Shown here piece after piece: positions 35,040 through 43,264 of a DNA stretch of 64,000 bases. Source of the DNA: Arthrobacter liuii (GTDB taxonomy: Bacteria; Actinomycetota; Actinomycetes; Actinomycetales; Micrococcaceae). The first letter of the stretch is position 1; each line of letters begins with the position of its first letter. Location of the stretch: assembly GCF_014639275.1 (NCBI RefSeq), contig NZ_BMFW01000023.1:1-64000 (forward strand). Direction: 5' to 3'. Both the position numbers and the translations under genes were made by a program. The notes under the pieces are model-generated. The model ran no database searches. It worked only from the letters and a program-made list of their open reading frames with translations, and was not told the origin of the DNA.

Positions 35040-37214
35040 ATGGCGAAGAAGCGGAAGCGCAGGCGGCACGGTTTTGGCGCCGGAATGGGACGCCTGGTGG
35101 GGTTCGTTGCCGCAAGTATCCTGTGTGGCATCCTGGCAGCGAGCCTCGTGGTCCCGGCCGTAGCGGCCGCAGGAATGGGCGTCAGTACCTCCATCGGATT
35201 CTTTGAAAGCCTGCCGGCGGAACTCAATGTCCAGCCGCCGTCGCAGGCCACCAAGGTCCTGACCGCCGATGGGCAGCAAATCGCTACGTTCTACGCGGAG
35301 AACCGTGTGAAGGTGCCGCTGGACCAGATGTCCCCCTTCATCAAGGACGGCATAATTGCCGTTGAGGACAGCAGGTTCTACGAGCACGCAGGCGTAGATC
35401 CGCAGGGGATACTGCGCGCGCTGGTATCCAATTTGACCAAGGGTGGCGAGCAGGGCGCGTCCACCATCACCCAGCAGTACGTCACCAACGTCCTGAACGA
35501 GGCGCAGCTCTCGCAGGACAGGCCGGACGCGGTGGTGTTGAACGGGCAGAAAACCCTCGCTGACAAGCTGCGGGAGATGAAGCTCGCGGTCACCATGGAA
35601 AAGAAGTACACAAAAGACCAAATCCTCGAGGGTTACCTCAACATCGTTTTCTTCAGCAGCAACGCCTACGGCATTGAAGCCGCAGCACGCTACTTCTTCA
35701 GCACCAACGCAAAAGACCTCACCCTCCCCCAGGCAGCATTGCTGGCTGGCTTGGTCAACAGCCCCACCCTGTACAACCCGGCCACCAACCCGGACAAGTC
35801 GATTGCGCGGCGGAACCACGTTCTGTCCGAGATGCTGCGCCTGGGCAAGATCAGCCAGGCCCAGCACGATGAGGCCGCGGCCACGCCGATCCAACTGAAG
35901 ATCACCCCCCAGCAACAGGGCTGCGCCAATGCGGCCATGGCGCCGTACTTCTGCGATTACATTTCCCACCTGATCCTGAACAATCCCGCCTACGGGCCGA
36001 CGGAAGCTGAACGCGAGCGGAGACTGTTCCGCGGCGGCCTGACCATCGTCACCACCCTGGACAGCAGGCTCCAGTCCGCCGCCCAAGCCCAGGTGGACGG
36101 GACGGCCGGCGCAAATCCGGACCGGTGGGCGGCCTCGCTGCTGACCATCCAGCCGGGCAGCGGCAAAATCCTGGCGATGGCGCAGAACACTGTGTTCCTG
36201 CCAGCTCCGGGCAAGTTCGATACCAACCTGAACTTCAATGTGGATGCCAAGGACGCCCAGGGCAACGACCTGAACGGTGCCGGCGGCTTCCAGCCCGGGT
36301 CCACCATGAAGCCGTTCACGTTTGCTGAGTGGCTGAACGAGGGCAAGTCGCTCACCGCCCCGGTTGACGCCTCACGCCGCGTTTACCCGCTGGGATTCCC
36401 GTGGAGGGACAGCTGCGGGAAGGTGCTCGGAGCCTATAGCACGGCGCAGTCAAACCCTGCCCTTGGTGCTGCCGACGACCTGCAGAACGCCGAGGACGGC
36501 TTCTACCGGCCCATGCCCGTCAACTATGGGCTGTATAACTCGATCAACACCGCCACGTTCGCATCGGCTGCGCAGCTTGATTTCTGCGGTATCCAGAAGA
36601 TGGTGGACTCTGTAGGCCTGCACAGCGGCCTGGACAGCGCCCCGGTCAACATGCACCAACTGGGCAACCTGCTGGGCGGCATCGGCGTTGCCCCCCTCAC
36701 CCTGGCAAACGCCTTTGCCACATTCGCCACGGAGGGCCGCTACTGCGCACCTATCGCCCTGGTTGACGTTACGGATGCGGCAGGGGCAAAGCTGCCGGCC
36801 CAGGCCCCGGACTGCCATGACGCAGTGAAGCCGGATGTGGCCCGAGGCGTCAACTCGGTGCTGCAGGACGTCCTGAAGAAGGGCTCCGGCGTCTGGATCA
36901 ACCCAAAGGTTCAGGACAAGGTTCCCACCGCAGCCAAGACGGGCACCTCGAACACCAACGGGTCCACCTGGGTGGTGGGCTACACCACCGGCATGGTCAC
37001 CGCGTCCTTCTTCGGGGATGCGCTGGAAGGCCAAAAGCGGGCAGGCCAGAACGTGACCATCAACGGCACCTTCTACCCCCGCCTGGACGGATACATGATC
37101 GCCGGGCCGCAGTGGGCCAACTACATGCTCAAGGTGGCACCGCTCTATCCCGCAGCCCCGTTCGCACCACCGCCCGGTTCAATGATCGGACCGAACCCCA
37201 GCCCGAAGCCCTAG
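35040..37214 (+). CDS. Bifunctional penicillin-binding protein (class A)
   Basis: A 724-residue peptidoglycan synthase. A basic N-terminus and one membrane anchor (about 18-45) lead to the GT51 glycosyltransferase domain (catalytic Glu in AVEDSRFYEHAGVDPQGILR; GASTITQQYVTN; KDQILEGYLNIVFF). The transpeptidase domain has active Ser near residue 421 (PGSTMKPFTF), the second motif Y-N-S-I-N (YNSINTATF) and KTGT near 633 (AAKTGTSNTNGSTW). It polymerises and cross-links cell wall. A TATCCT box at 35004-35009 and a GAGGAA site precede it. No PASTA domain is present; the C-terminal tail is Pro-rich. Confidence 0.95.
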   Translation: MAKKRKRRRHGFGAGMGRLVGFVAASILCGILAASLVVPAVAAAGMGVSTSIGFFESLPAELNVQPPSQATKVLTADGQQIATFYAENRVKVPLDQMSPFIKDGIIAVEDSRFYEHAGVDPQGILRALVSNLTKGGEQGASTITQQYVTNVLNEAQLSQDRPDAVVLNGQKTLADKLREMKLAVTMEKKYTKDQILEGYLNIVFFSSNAYGIEAAARYFFSTNAKDLTLPQAALLAGLVNSPTLYNPATNPDKSIARRNHVLSEMLRLGKISQAQHDEAAATPIQLKITPQQQGCANAAMAPYFCDYISHLILNNPAYGPTEAERERRLFRGGLTIVTTLDSRLQSAAQAQVDGTAGANPDRWAASLLTIQPGSGKILAMAQNTVFLPAPGKFDTNLNFNVDAKDAQGNDLNGAGGFQPGSTMKPFTFAEWLNEGKSLTAPVDASRRVYPLGFPWRDSCGKVLGAYSTAQSNPALGAADDLQNAEDGFYRPMPVNYGLYNSINTATFASAAQLDFCGIQKMVDSVGLHSGLDSAPVNMHQLGNLLGGIGVAPLTLANAFATFATEGRYCAPIALVDVTDAAGAKLPAQAPDCHDAVKPDVARGVNSVLQDVLKKGSGVWINPKVQDKVPTAAKTGTSNTNGSTWVVGYTTGMVTASFFGDALEGQKRAGQNVTINGTFYPRLDGYMIAGPQWANYMLKVAPLYPAAPFAPPPGSMIGPNPSPKP

Positions 37215-37227
37215 ACTCATGGGTGGC

Positions 37228-37743
37228 ATGCAGACCCTCAAGACAGAGCGGCTCATCCTGCGGCCCTGGGAGCCGGACGACGCCGGCTTTGTCCTGGACC
37301 TCTATTCCCGCTGGGAGGTGCAGCGCTTCATAGGCAACCAGCCACGGATCATGACCAGCATTACCGAAGCCCGGGAGCGCATCGACTTGTGGCGCACCAT
37401 GAACAATCCTGTGCATGCGGCTTGGGCGGTGCAGCTCAAGAGCGAAAACCCAAACCGCCACAACCCCTCTGCCCAACCCGCCGGAGCGCTGCTCCTGAAG
37501 GCCATCCCGGCGTCGGGCGCTGACCTGCCGCTCCAGCCCTCGGGCGACACGGAGATTGGCTGGCACTTCCACCCGGACCACTGGGGCAACGGCTACGCCA
37601 CGGAGGCAGCGCAAGCTGTTCTCGAGTACGCGTTCTCCAGCGGGCTGCCCCAGGTTGTCGCGGTAACCCATCCCGCGAACACCGCGTCGCAAGGGGTTTG
37701 CACCAGGATCGGGCTGATCCATCGAGGGCAGACGGACAAGTAG
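37228..37743 (+). CDS. GNAT acetyltransferase (RimJ-like), C-terminally truncated
   Basis: A 171-residue GNAT enzyme: MQTLKTERLILRPWEPDDAG, then GDTEIGWHFHPDHWGNGYAT and EAAQAVLEYAFSSGLPQVVA (acetyl-CoA binding), ending in GLIHRGQTDK. After the TAG stop the frame continues as YNSLCELFERSNPVP to a TAA at 37789-37791. That matches the usual family ending (R-G-x-T-D-x-Y-Y-N-x3-E-L-F). A Tyr codon has therefore probably become TAG, removing the last strand. A TAGACT box lies at 37212-37217. Activity after truncation is uncertain. Confidence 0.85.
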   Translation: MQTLKTERLILRPWEPDDAGFVLDLYSRWEVQRFIGNQPRIMTSITEARERIDLWRTMNNPVHAAWAVQLKSENPNRHNPSAQPAGALLLKAIPASGADLPLQPSGDTEIGWHFHPDHWGNGYATEAAQAVLEYAFSSGLPQVVAVTHPANTASQGVCTRIGLIHRGQTDK

Positions 37744-37787
37744 TACAACTCGCTTTGTGAGCTGTTCGAGCGCTCGAACCCCGTGCC

Positions 37788-38417
37788 CTAACCGGCCCCC
37801 TTCCACAACCGTTTCCACCAGGAGCGTCGGGGTTCCGGTTCCGCAGCGGCTTGGACAACCAGCGCTGCGGCACGCCGGGTGCGCCAGCGCCCCACTTCCT
37901 CCTCCACGTCGCGGGTCCTGGTGACCACCGGCGGTCCGCCCTGCAGCTGGCGCCGGGCATCAATCACCCGCCGGTTGAAATCCTGCAGGATATCCCGGAC
38001 CTGCTGCTCCGTGTATTGGGCGTCCAGCTTGGCATCGAGTTCGGCATCCTCGGTACGGAGCAGGATGGCCGCTGGGCCCAGGCCGCTGATGTTCTCCCGC
38101 TGGATCAGCCCCTTGACCCACCAGTCGGGGTCGTAGGATTCTCCCAGGCCGGGAATCGGTTTACCCGCGTACTTGAGGTTGTCGAACTTGCCCTGCGCCA
38201 TGGCATCCCTCACCAGGTACTCCGCGCGGGCGGCGTCGCTGACCTTCCTGCGCTTCTCCCGCTCCTGCGCGTCGAGGGCGTCCAGCGCGGCTTCCTCCTC
38301 GGCGCTGATCCCGGCGCCGCGGTACGAACGGACCTCGGCTGCCCGCTCCAGGCGCTTACGGAAATCCCCTGCCCCGCCGCTCACTGCTGCCACCGCCTTC
38401 CCTCGGCCTGATCCCAC
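37788..38417 (-). CDS. DUF1992 (DnaJ-C28-like) protein
   Basis: A 209-residue protein. The DUF1992 core is VRDAMAQGKFDNLKYAGKPI followed by PGLGESYDPDWWVKGLIQRE (about residues 70-108), as in the conserved domain of DNAJC28. The C-terminus has a helical stretch (RDILQDFNRRVIDARRQL) and ends in a basic Trp-rich tail (RRSWWKRLWKGAG) that could associate with membrane. The role is unknown. Confidence 0.85.
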   Translation of the reverse strand: MGSGRGKAVAAVSGGAGDFRKRLERAAEVRSYRGAGISAEEEAALDALDAQEREKRRKVSDAARAEYLVRDAMAQGKFDNLKYAGKPIPGLGESYDPDWWVKGLIQRENISGLGPAAILLRTEDAELDAKLDAQYTEQQVRDILQDFNRRVIDARRQLQGGPPVVTRTRDVEEEVGRWRTRRAAALVVQAAAEPEPRRSWWKRLWKGAG

Positions 38418-38458
38418 CTTCCAGTATTCAGCGGAGGGCTTGCGCGTTCAACGCCAAA

Positions 38459-38502
38459 GGGGAGCGGACGACGGCGGGACGCCCCGCCGTCGTCCACTCC
38501 CC
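38459..38502 (-). terminator. Terminator of SRPBCC gene
   Basis: A 20-base stem with one mismatch (38459-38478 with 38483-38502) and a 4-base loop begins 29 bases past the SRPBCC stop. It contains the GCGGACGACGGCGG core also found at 50.6 kb. Confidence 0.7.
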
Positions 38503-38530
38503 TGGGGCCGGGGGAAAGGCTGCGATGGAA

Positions 38531-39028
38531 TCAGGCGTTGGCGTGCTGGGCAAGGATGCTGTCGATCTGACCGACAGCCTGCTTAAGGCCCTCTTCCATT
38601 CCCATCGCCATTATTTGCTCCAGCTGCTCCTCGGACTCGAACGTGGATTGGATGGTCATGCGGGTCCGCTGCCCCAGCGACTCCAGGTCTACGGTTGCGT
38701 GAGAGATGCCCAGCTCGCCCGTGGGGTTGCCGTCGCTGTCCGCAAAACCGTCGTTGAACTCGAGCTGGCGCGGCGCGTCTATGCTGGTGAACTCCCACCA
38801 GCCGTGTGCCTTCTGCCCTTCCGGCCCTGTCATGTAGTACTTGGCCGCGCCTCCCGGCACGAACTCATGCCTGTAGAAGGTCGCCGGATAGGTTGGCGGG
38901 CCCCACCAGCGCTCCAGCTGACGCGGGTCCTCGAACAGCTGCCAGACGCGTTCGACTCCTGCGTCGAACTCTGCAACGAGGGTAAGGCTCAGGGCCTCGG
39001 GGTTCTTATCCGTACTGATGACTGTCAT
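38531..39028 (-). CDS. SRPBCC/AHSA1-domain protein
   Basis: A 165-residue START-like fold protein: LVAEFDAGVERVWQLFEDPR, LERWWGPPTYPATFYRHEFV, YYMTGPEGQKAHGWWEFTSI, GLKQAVGQIDSILAQ. It is the AHSA1-like type that commonly accompanies an ArsR repressor; the ligand is unknown. The ArsR-family gene lies 12 bases upstream on the same strand, so both are expected to be co-transcribed and repressed by it. Confidence 0.9.
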   Translation of the reverse strand: MTVISTDKNPEALSLTLVAEFDAGVERVWQLFEDPRQLERWWGPPTYPATFYRHEFVPGGAAKYYMTGPEGQKAHGWWEFTSIDAPRQLEFNDGFADSDGNPTGELGISHATVDLESLGQRTRMTIQSTFESEEQLEQIMAMGMEEGLKQAVGQIDSILAQHANA

Positions 39029-39040
39029 GGCAATGCCTTC

Positions 39041-39373
39041 CTAACCTTCAGCGAGAATGTCTGCCATCCTGGCGGCGCGCTGCCGCCAGATCTGTTCATA
39101 TTCGTCGAGCAGCCGCCGGGCTTTTTGCAGTCCTTCGTGATTGCCCCGCACGATCTGCTCCCTTCCGCGCTTTTCCTTGGTGACCAATGACGCGCGCTCC
39201 AACACCGCCACATGCTTTTGTACGGCGGCGAAACTCATGGCATAGAGGACTGCCAGCCCCGAGACGGAGTAGTCGGCCACAGTGACGCGGCGGACAATGT
39301 CCCGGCGGGTGGAATCGGCGAACGCCTGGAAGAGGCGGTCCAATTCGGTTTCGCTGAACTGATCTACAACCAT
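39041..39373 (-). CDS. ArsR-family repressor of the SRPBCC gene
   Basis: A 110-residue winged helix (FSETELDRLFQAFADSTRRD, VSGLAVLYAMSFAAVQKHVA, VTKEKRGREQIVRGN). It lacks metal-site cysteines, as is typical for ArsR/SRPBCC pairs. MVVDQF at 39373 is preferred over a Met 4 codons earlier. A TTGACG-N17-TAATGT promoter (-35 at 39405-39410, -10 at 39382-39387) would start transcription at about this ATG, giving a leaderless message. A perfect palindrome covers the same bases. Confidence 0.85.
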   Translation of the reverse strand: MVVDQFSETELDRLFQAFADSTRRDIVRRVTVADYSVSGLAVLYAMSFAAVQKHVAVLERASLVTKEKRGREQIVRGNHEGLQKARRLLDEYEQIWRQRAARMADILAEG

Positions 39374-39410
39374 TTGGTTGTACATTAGCCCAGCCCAAAG
39401 CATGCGTCAA
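39365..39410 (-). promoter_or_regulatory. ArsR promoter with embedded palindromic operator
   Basis: On the minus strand, TTGACG (39410-39405) is followed by a 17-base spacer and TAATGT (39387-39382). The perfect inverted repeat TACAACCA-N2-TGGTTGTA occupies 39365-39382, overlapping the -10 and the start codon. A bound repressor would block polymerase directly. Confidence 0.75.
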
Positions 39411-39430
39411 TGGTTCTGTAGCTTGTGGGC

Positions 39431-40147
39431 ATGAGCATTTTCCTGGTGGGCGCCGGGCCGGACGCGGGTAGTTCCCCGAGGTGTTTGACAGGTTTGCCGC
39501 CGAGGCGGAGCTGCGGGCAGGCCCGGGACGACAGGCCCGCATCGCCGTAGTGGTCCATGACAGCGGTCCCCAATGGGCCGGGTGGCGGAATATGCCGGCC
39601 CATTGCAGGAGCGGCTTGCCTGCGACGTGGTTCCTGTACTGCTCGGCAACGGAACACCCACAGATTCCTCGGTGTTTGACGGCGTGGACGGCGTGGTGGT
39701 GGGCGGCGGAATGACGCCGGGCTACTGGGAGTGCCTTCGCCCGCGGCAACCGTGATCTCGCGGCTGGCCGCTGCCGGCGCCCCCTATTTGGGTTTTTCCG
39801 CGGGAGCCATGGTGTCGTCCCGTGAGGCGCTGACCGGCGGGTACCGGATCAACGGGGTGGAAGTGTGCCGGGAGGAATGCTCTAAAGGCCTGGACGCGGT
39901 GGACATCCGCCGGGGCCTGGGGCTGGTCCCGGAGGATGTTCATGCGGCCCAAGCCGGAACATTGAGCCGGGCGGTAGGCGCCGTAGCGGCGGGCATGGTG
40001 GAATGGGCCGTCGCCATCGATGAGGGCACGGCGGTGGTGCTGGAATCAGCGGGAGGCAAGGAATATGGCGTTATGGGCAGCGGCAACTGCTGGGACATCC
40101 GTCACTCCGGCGGCGACCCCACCGTATCGGTCCGGGCAGCTGGCTGA
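39431..40147 (+). pseudogene. Peptidase S51 / type 1 glutamine amidotransferase-like gene, three frameshifts
   Basis: Four successive frames read as one roughly 239-residue protein: MSIFLVGAGPDAGSS, then EVFDRFAAEAELR to VVVHDSGP, then GRVAEYAGPLQERLACDVVP to GGMTPGYW, then PSPAATVISRLAAAGAPYLG with the nucleophile Ser motif GFSAGAMVSS and GLGLVPEDVH. Breaks lie near 39475 (C run), 39569 (C run) and 39729 (G run); each is repaired by one extra base in the run. The family is serine peptidase/cyanophycinase-like. It is either decayed or mis-sequenced. Confidence 0.8.
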
Positions 40148-40202
40148 CTGGACCGGGATGGCGCCCGGTCACCGACCGAACCCGCGGCCCGGAACGGGCC
40201 GG

Positions 40203-40946
40203 CTAGGAGTCGAAGTGGGTCTGGACGCTGCTGCCGGACAGCTGCTCGATCAGTTCCTTGGCCACGTCCCGCAGTTTCCGGTTTCGGTTGCTGGAGACCT
40301 TGGTGAGGATCTCCATCGCTTCCTCCTGCGAGCACCGGTTCTGCGCCATGATCACGCCGCACGCCAGATTGATTGCGGTCCTGCTTTCAAGCGCCGCCTC
40401 CAGGTCGTCGGCCCGGTTCTGCGCGTTATCGATGCGGACGGAGAGGTGCAGGGTGTTGTGGGCAGCGGCGGCAAAGCCCACCGCCTTGTCGTAGACGTCA
40501 GCCGTGAACACCCCGGGTTTTGTGGCAAAGAAGTTCAGCGCAGCGCTGGCATCGGCGCTTATCTCCAAGGGCACTCCCAGGGTGCTTCGCACGCCATGCT
40601 CGGCAAATTTTCGGTTTAGGGTTTGCCACCGGGGATCCTTGGCAACGTCGTCGATAATCACCGGCGCCATCTCCCGCAGTGCCCGGATGCAGGGGCCATC
40701 CCCCACGGACTGCTCGATATGGTCCAGTTCCACAGCGCGGGCACTGCTGCCGGCGGCAGTTGCGGGGCGGCGGCGGAGCTTCAGGGTCACGGCGCACTCA
40801 ATCGCGTCACCGGAAGCTTCAGACAGTGCCGCTGCCGCCAATCCTGAGAGTCCCGACAGGAATTCCACAGCATTCCCGGCACCCACCAGAATCTCCTGCA
40901 GGTGCTGGACGGTCTCTTTATCGGCAGAATTCAGCATGGGGTTCAT
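40203..40946 (-). CDS. GAF-ANTAR regulator (cluster member 1)
   Basis: A 247-residue protein. The GAF domain spans about 10-165 (VQHLQEILVGAGNAVEFLSG, SVGDGPCIRALREMAPVIID, HGVRSTLGVPLEISADASAA). The ANTAR domain is intact: LEAALESRTAINLACGVIMA, QNRCSQEEAMEILTKVSSNR, LRDVAKELIEQL. It ends THFDS, like its paralogues. It should sense a ligand via GAF and act on RNA antitermination. It is divergent from cluster member 2, with 63 bases between starts. TATCCT on the opposite strand marks the neighbour's promoter. Confidence 0.92.
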   Translation of the reverse strand: MNPMLNSADKETVQHLQEILVGAGNAVEFLSGLSGLAAAALSEASGDAIECAVTLKLRRRPATAAGSSARAVELDHIEQSVGDGPCIRALREMAPVIIDDVAKDPRWQTLNRKFAEHGVRSTLGVPLEISADASAALNFFATKPGVFTADVYDKAVGFAAAAHNTLHLSVRIDNAQNRADDLEAALESRTAINLACGVIMAQNRCSQEEAMEILTKVSSNRNRKLRDVAKELIEQLSGSSVQTHFDS

Positions 40947-41009
40947 CTTACGGCGGCCTTTGCCCGCACGGCAGCGCAGCCGTCGGCTCCGGGGGCTTAT
41001 CCTGATGGA

Positions 41010-41729
41010 ATGGCGCATCAGCTTCCCCTTGACGAGCTAGGCACGGTAATTGCGCGCATCCAAGGGCTGCTGCTGACCGAGGAAAAAGTTACCAGCGCCG
41101 TCCATTCCCTCGCCCGTGCGGCCAAGGAGTCCGTGGCAGGAACGATCGGCGCAGGGGTTTCTTTGCTGGATGCCAGGGGGCGCCGCACCAGCAGCGGCTA
41201 CACCGACCGGACCGTTGAACAGGCGGACGCTGCCCAGTACGAACACGGTGAGGGTCCGTGCCTGACGGCGTGGGCAACGGAGTCGCCCGTGCTGGTGCAA
41301 GACGTTCGTGGAGATGAGCGTTGGCCTGCGTGGCAAAAGGCGGTCCTGCATCTGCCCATCCGGTCCGTCGTCAGCGTTCCGCTGATTGCCGGCAAGGAAT
41401 CCATCGGCGCGCTGAAACTGTATGCCGCTGCCGCCGACGCCTACAGCTCCTCGAGCCCAAGCCTGGTGCAGCTCTTCGCCGCCCCTGCGGCGACCCTTCT
41501 CTCACACATCCAGGCCAGCGAGGCACCCCGGAAAATGACGGAAGGACTGCAGTCCTCCCTGTACAGCAGGGATCTCGTCAACCGTGCTTGTGGAGTGCTG
41601 ATGGAGCGGCTGGCACTCAGCCACGAGGACGCTCTGCAGCAACTGATGAGGGAAGCCCGGGAAAGCGGCAGCCGGCTGCAGGACGTGAGTGCATCGATTC
41701 TGGCCGGGACGCCGGCCCTGCGCGACTAG
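41010..41729 (+). CDS. GAF-ANTAR regulator (cluster member 2), divergent ANTAR
   Basis: A 239-residue protein. The GAF domain (about 15-165) includes YEHGEGPCLTAWATESPVLV and LPIRSVVSVPLIAGKESIGA. The C-terminal ANTAR-like helices read LYSRDLVNRACGVLMERLAL, SHEDALQQLMREARESGSRL, QDVSASIL. They lack the usual A-Q-N-R-C block, so RNA binding may differ or be lost. TATCCT at 40998-41003 lies 6 bases before the ATG, indicating a leaderless mRNA. The next gene, a small protein, begins 9 bases after the stop. Confidence 0.88.
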   Translation: MAHQLPLDELGTVIARIQGLLLTEEKVTSAVHSLARAAKESVAGTIGAGVSLLDARGRRTSSGYTDRTVEQADAAQYEHGEGPCLTAWATESPVLVQDVRGDERWPAWQKAVLHLPIRSVVSVPLIAGKESIGALKLYAAAADAYSSSSPSLVQLFAAPAATLLSHIQASEAPRKMTEGLQSSLYSRDLVNRACGVLMERLALSHEDALQQLMREARESGSRLQDVSASILAGTPALRD

Positions 41730-41738
41730 GAACGGTCC

Positions 41739-42098
41739 GTGGGCTTTGATCGGAATGAGCCGGAACAACGGCGCCGGCTCCGCGCAGCATTGAAGGCAGC
41801 TGATATCTCAGTGTCCGAGTTGTGGCTGAAATACTTCAGCCTGTCCGGCGACGCAGGGGAATATGAGGTGGAGGCCTACCTGCAGGGACTCCTCTCCTTA
41901 CCGGCAATCCAGCGAGACCTGCTGGCGCTTGCCGCAAACGAACTCATCGACGATCTTCCCCGCCCCCGGGCGCCCTACTCCGATGATTTCGCCTCCAGCC
42001 GGCCGGCCATGGACGGCGATGAGGGGGGCGGCAGGGACACCAAGGCGGAAAGCGATGACGACGGCGGCGAGACTGGGACGTTGGCGCCCGGGTCCTAG
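41739..42098 (+). CDS. Small helical ANTAR-associated protein, S1
   Basis: A 119-residue protein from a GTG. Residues about 10-72 are helical: RRRLRAALKAADISVSELWL, KYFSLSGDAGEYEVEAYLQG, LLSLPAIQRDLLALAANELI. The last 45 residues are acidic and disordered (DDDGGET). The helical part aligns with the 83-residue protein at 43013-43264 through E-L-W, Y, L-x-G-D, E, A-Y-L, L-x-L-P-A-x-Q and A-x-N-E. I recognise no described family. Its position behind a GAF-ANTAR gene suggests a partner or modulator. Confidence 0.8.
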   Translation: MGFDRNEPEQRRRLRAALKAADISVSELWLKYFSLSGDAGEYEVEAYLQGLLSLPAIQRDLLALAANELIDDLPRPRAPYSDDFASSRPAMDGDEGGGRDTKAESDDDGGETGTLAPGS

Positions 42099-42284
42099 CC
42101 GCCCCATTCACGGGGAGAATCGGCCTCTATATCAGAAACCGCCGCAGGAGCGTAGTGTCAAAGGTAGGAGATTTTCGGGATAACAAGACGATCCGGAGGT
42201 TGAATACACGGGCTGGCCGCGCCAAGAGCGGAAGCCAATAGCCAGGAGCAACAGCACTTGGCGCAATTTCGGGATTGAGGCCAA
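42099..42284 (+). other. Leader region of cluster member 3
   Basis: 186 bases between S1 and the next GAF-ANTAR gene. It is AT-richer, with TATATC near 42128 and no open frame of note. A promoter or RNA leader is plausible; I could not identify paired hexaloop hairpins by eye. Confidence 0.3.
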
Positions 42285-43016
42285 ATGGCCAGCAACGATG
42301 CACTGACCACGGCCGACGAATACCAGGATCTCCTCTTGGAAAGTCCCGGATTCAGCGAGTTCCTCCTGGGCCTCGCCACCCTGTCCGCCTCCCGGCTGGG
42401 CGCCGACGGCAGCACCGTGGAGTGCACCATTACCGTGGAACGCGACCGCGCACCCTCCACTGTTGCCGCCAGCAGCGTAGAAGGCCAGCGGCTCGACGAA
42501 ACCCAATACGGTTTCGGCTCGGGCCCTTGCCTCACAGCCCTCCGGCAGCAGCGGACGGTACTCATTGACGACTTAGCCAACGACCAGCGGTGGGGCCGGT
42601 ACATGGCCAGCATCGCGAAGGCCGATGTTCGCTCCGTCCTGGCGGTTCCCATCCCTACAGATCCTTCCGCACGTGCAGCCCTGAATTCCTATGCGCACAC
42701 CACCCACGCTTTCGATCCCGCTGCCGTGGCGTTGGTGGAGGACCATGCCGCTTCAATGTCCCGCATCCTTCGCCTTGCCCTGCGGCTGCATGCCCCGGAA
42801 GTCCTCCCGGGCAAGCTCCGGGCCGCCCTCAAATCCCGCGCCGTCGTGGACGCGGCCGTCTCGCTGGTCATGCTGCAGACTCGCGGCGGAAGGGACGGCG
42901 CCCTTGAACTCCTCCAGGCGGCTGCCAGTTCCACCAACCGGCGGATCCAGGAAATTGCACGGGAGATCGTCGAAGGAACACAACTCCCATACAGCCCGGA
43001 TGGAAGTAAACGGTGA
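42285..43016 (+). CDS. GAF-ANTAR regulator (cluster member 3), degenerate ANTAR
   Basis: A 243-residue protein. The GAF domain (about 10-165) has YGFGSGPCLTALRQQRTVLI and ADVRSVLAVPIPTDPSARAA. The ANTAR region LRAALKSRAVVDAAVSLVML, QTRGGRDGALELLQAAASST keeps the helical pattern but has S-L-V-M-L-Q-T-R in place of G-I-I-M-A-Q-N-R. It lacks the HFD tail. Its stop overlaps the next GTG start (GTGA), so translation is coupled to S2. Confidence 0.88.
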   Translation: MASNDALTTADEYQDLLLESPGFSEFLLGLATLSASRLGADGSTVECTITVERDRAPSTVAASSVEGQRLDETQYGFGSGPCLTALRQQRTVLIDDLANDQRWGRYMASIAKADVRSVLAVPIPTDPSARAALNSYAHTTHAFDPAAVALVEDHAASMSRILRLALRLHAPEVLPGKLRAALKSRAVVDAAVSLVMLQTRGGRDGALELLQAAASSTNRRIQEIAREIVEGTQLPYSPDGSKR

Positions 43017-43264
43017 ACGCTGACTGGACCGGCGGCCCGGATCAACTGGTTGAAGCCGACGGGCAGCGGCGAACTGCAGCGAGGCGTTTCCGTGATGCCA
43101 GCGTGCCCCTCATCGAGCTGTGGACGTACTACTACGGCCTCGGAGGCGACGTCGACGAGATGTCCTTGGACGCCTACCTGAACGAGGCCCTGCGCCTTCC
43201 GGCAGCCCAGGTGGGTCTCATCACCACGGCAATGAATGAATTTTTTGGAGTTGACCCCGAATGA
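43013..43264 (+). CDS. Small helical ANTAR-associated protein, S2
   Basis: An 83-residue protein paralogous to S1: ARRFRDASVPLIELWTYYYG, LGGDVDEMSLDAYLNEALRL, PAAQVGLITTAMNEFFGVD. About 18 of 45 positions match S1 in the E-L-W to N-E span by direct reading. It overlaps the upstream GAF-ANTAR gene by 4 bases and the downstream one by 4 bases (ATGA), a tight arrangement that argues for a shared complex or pathway. No known family is recognised. Confidence 0.82.
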   Translation: MNADWTGGPDQLVEADGQRRTAARRFRDASVPLIELWTYYYGLGGDVDEMSLDAYLNEALRLPAAQVGLITTAMNEFFGVDPE

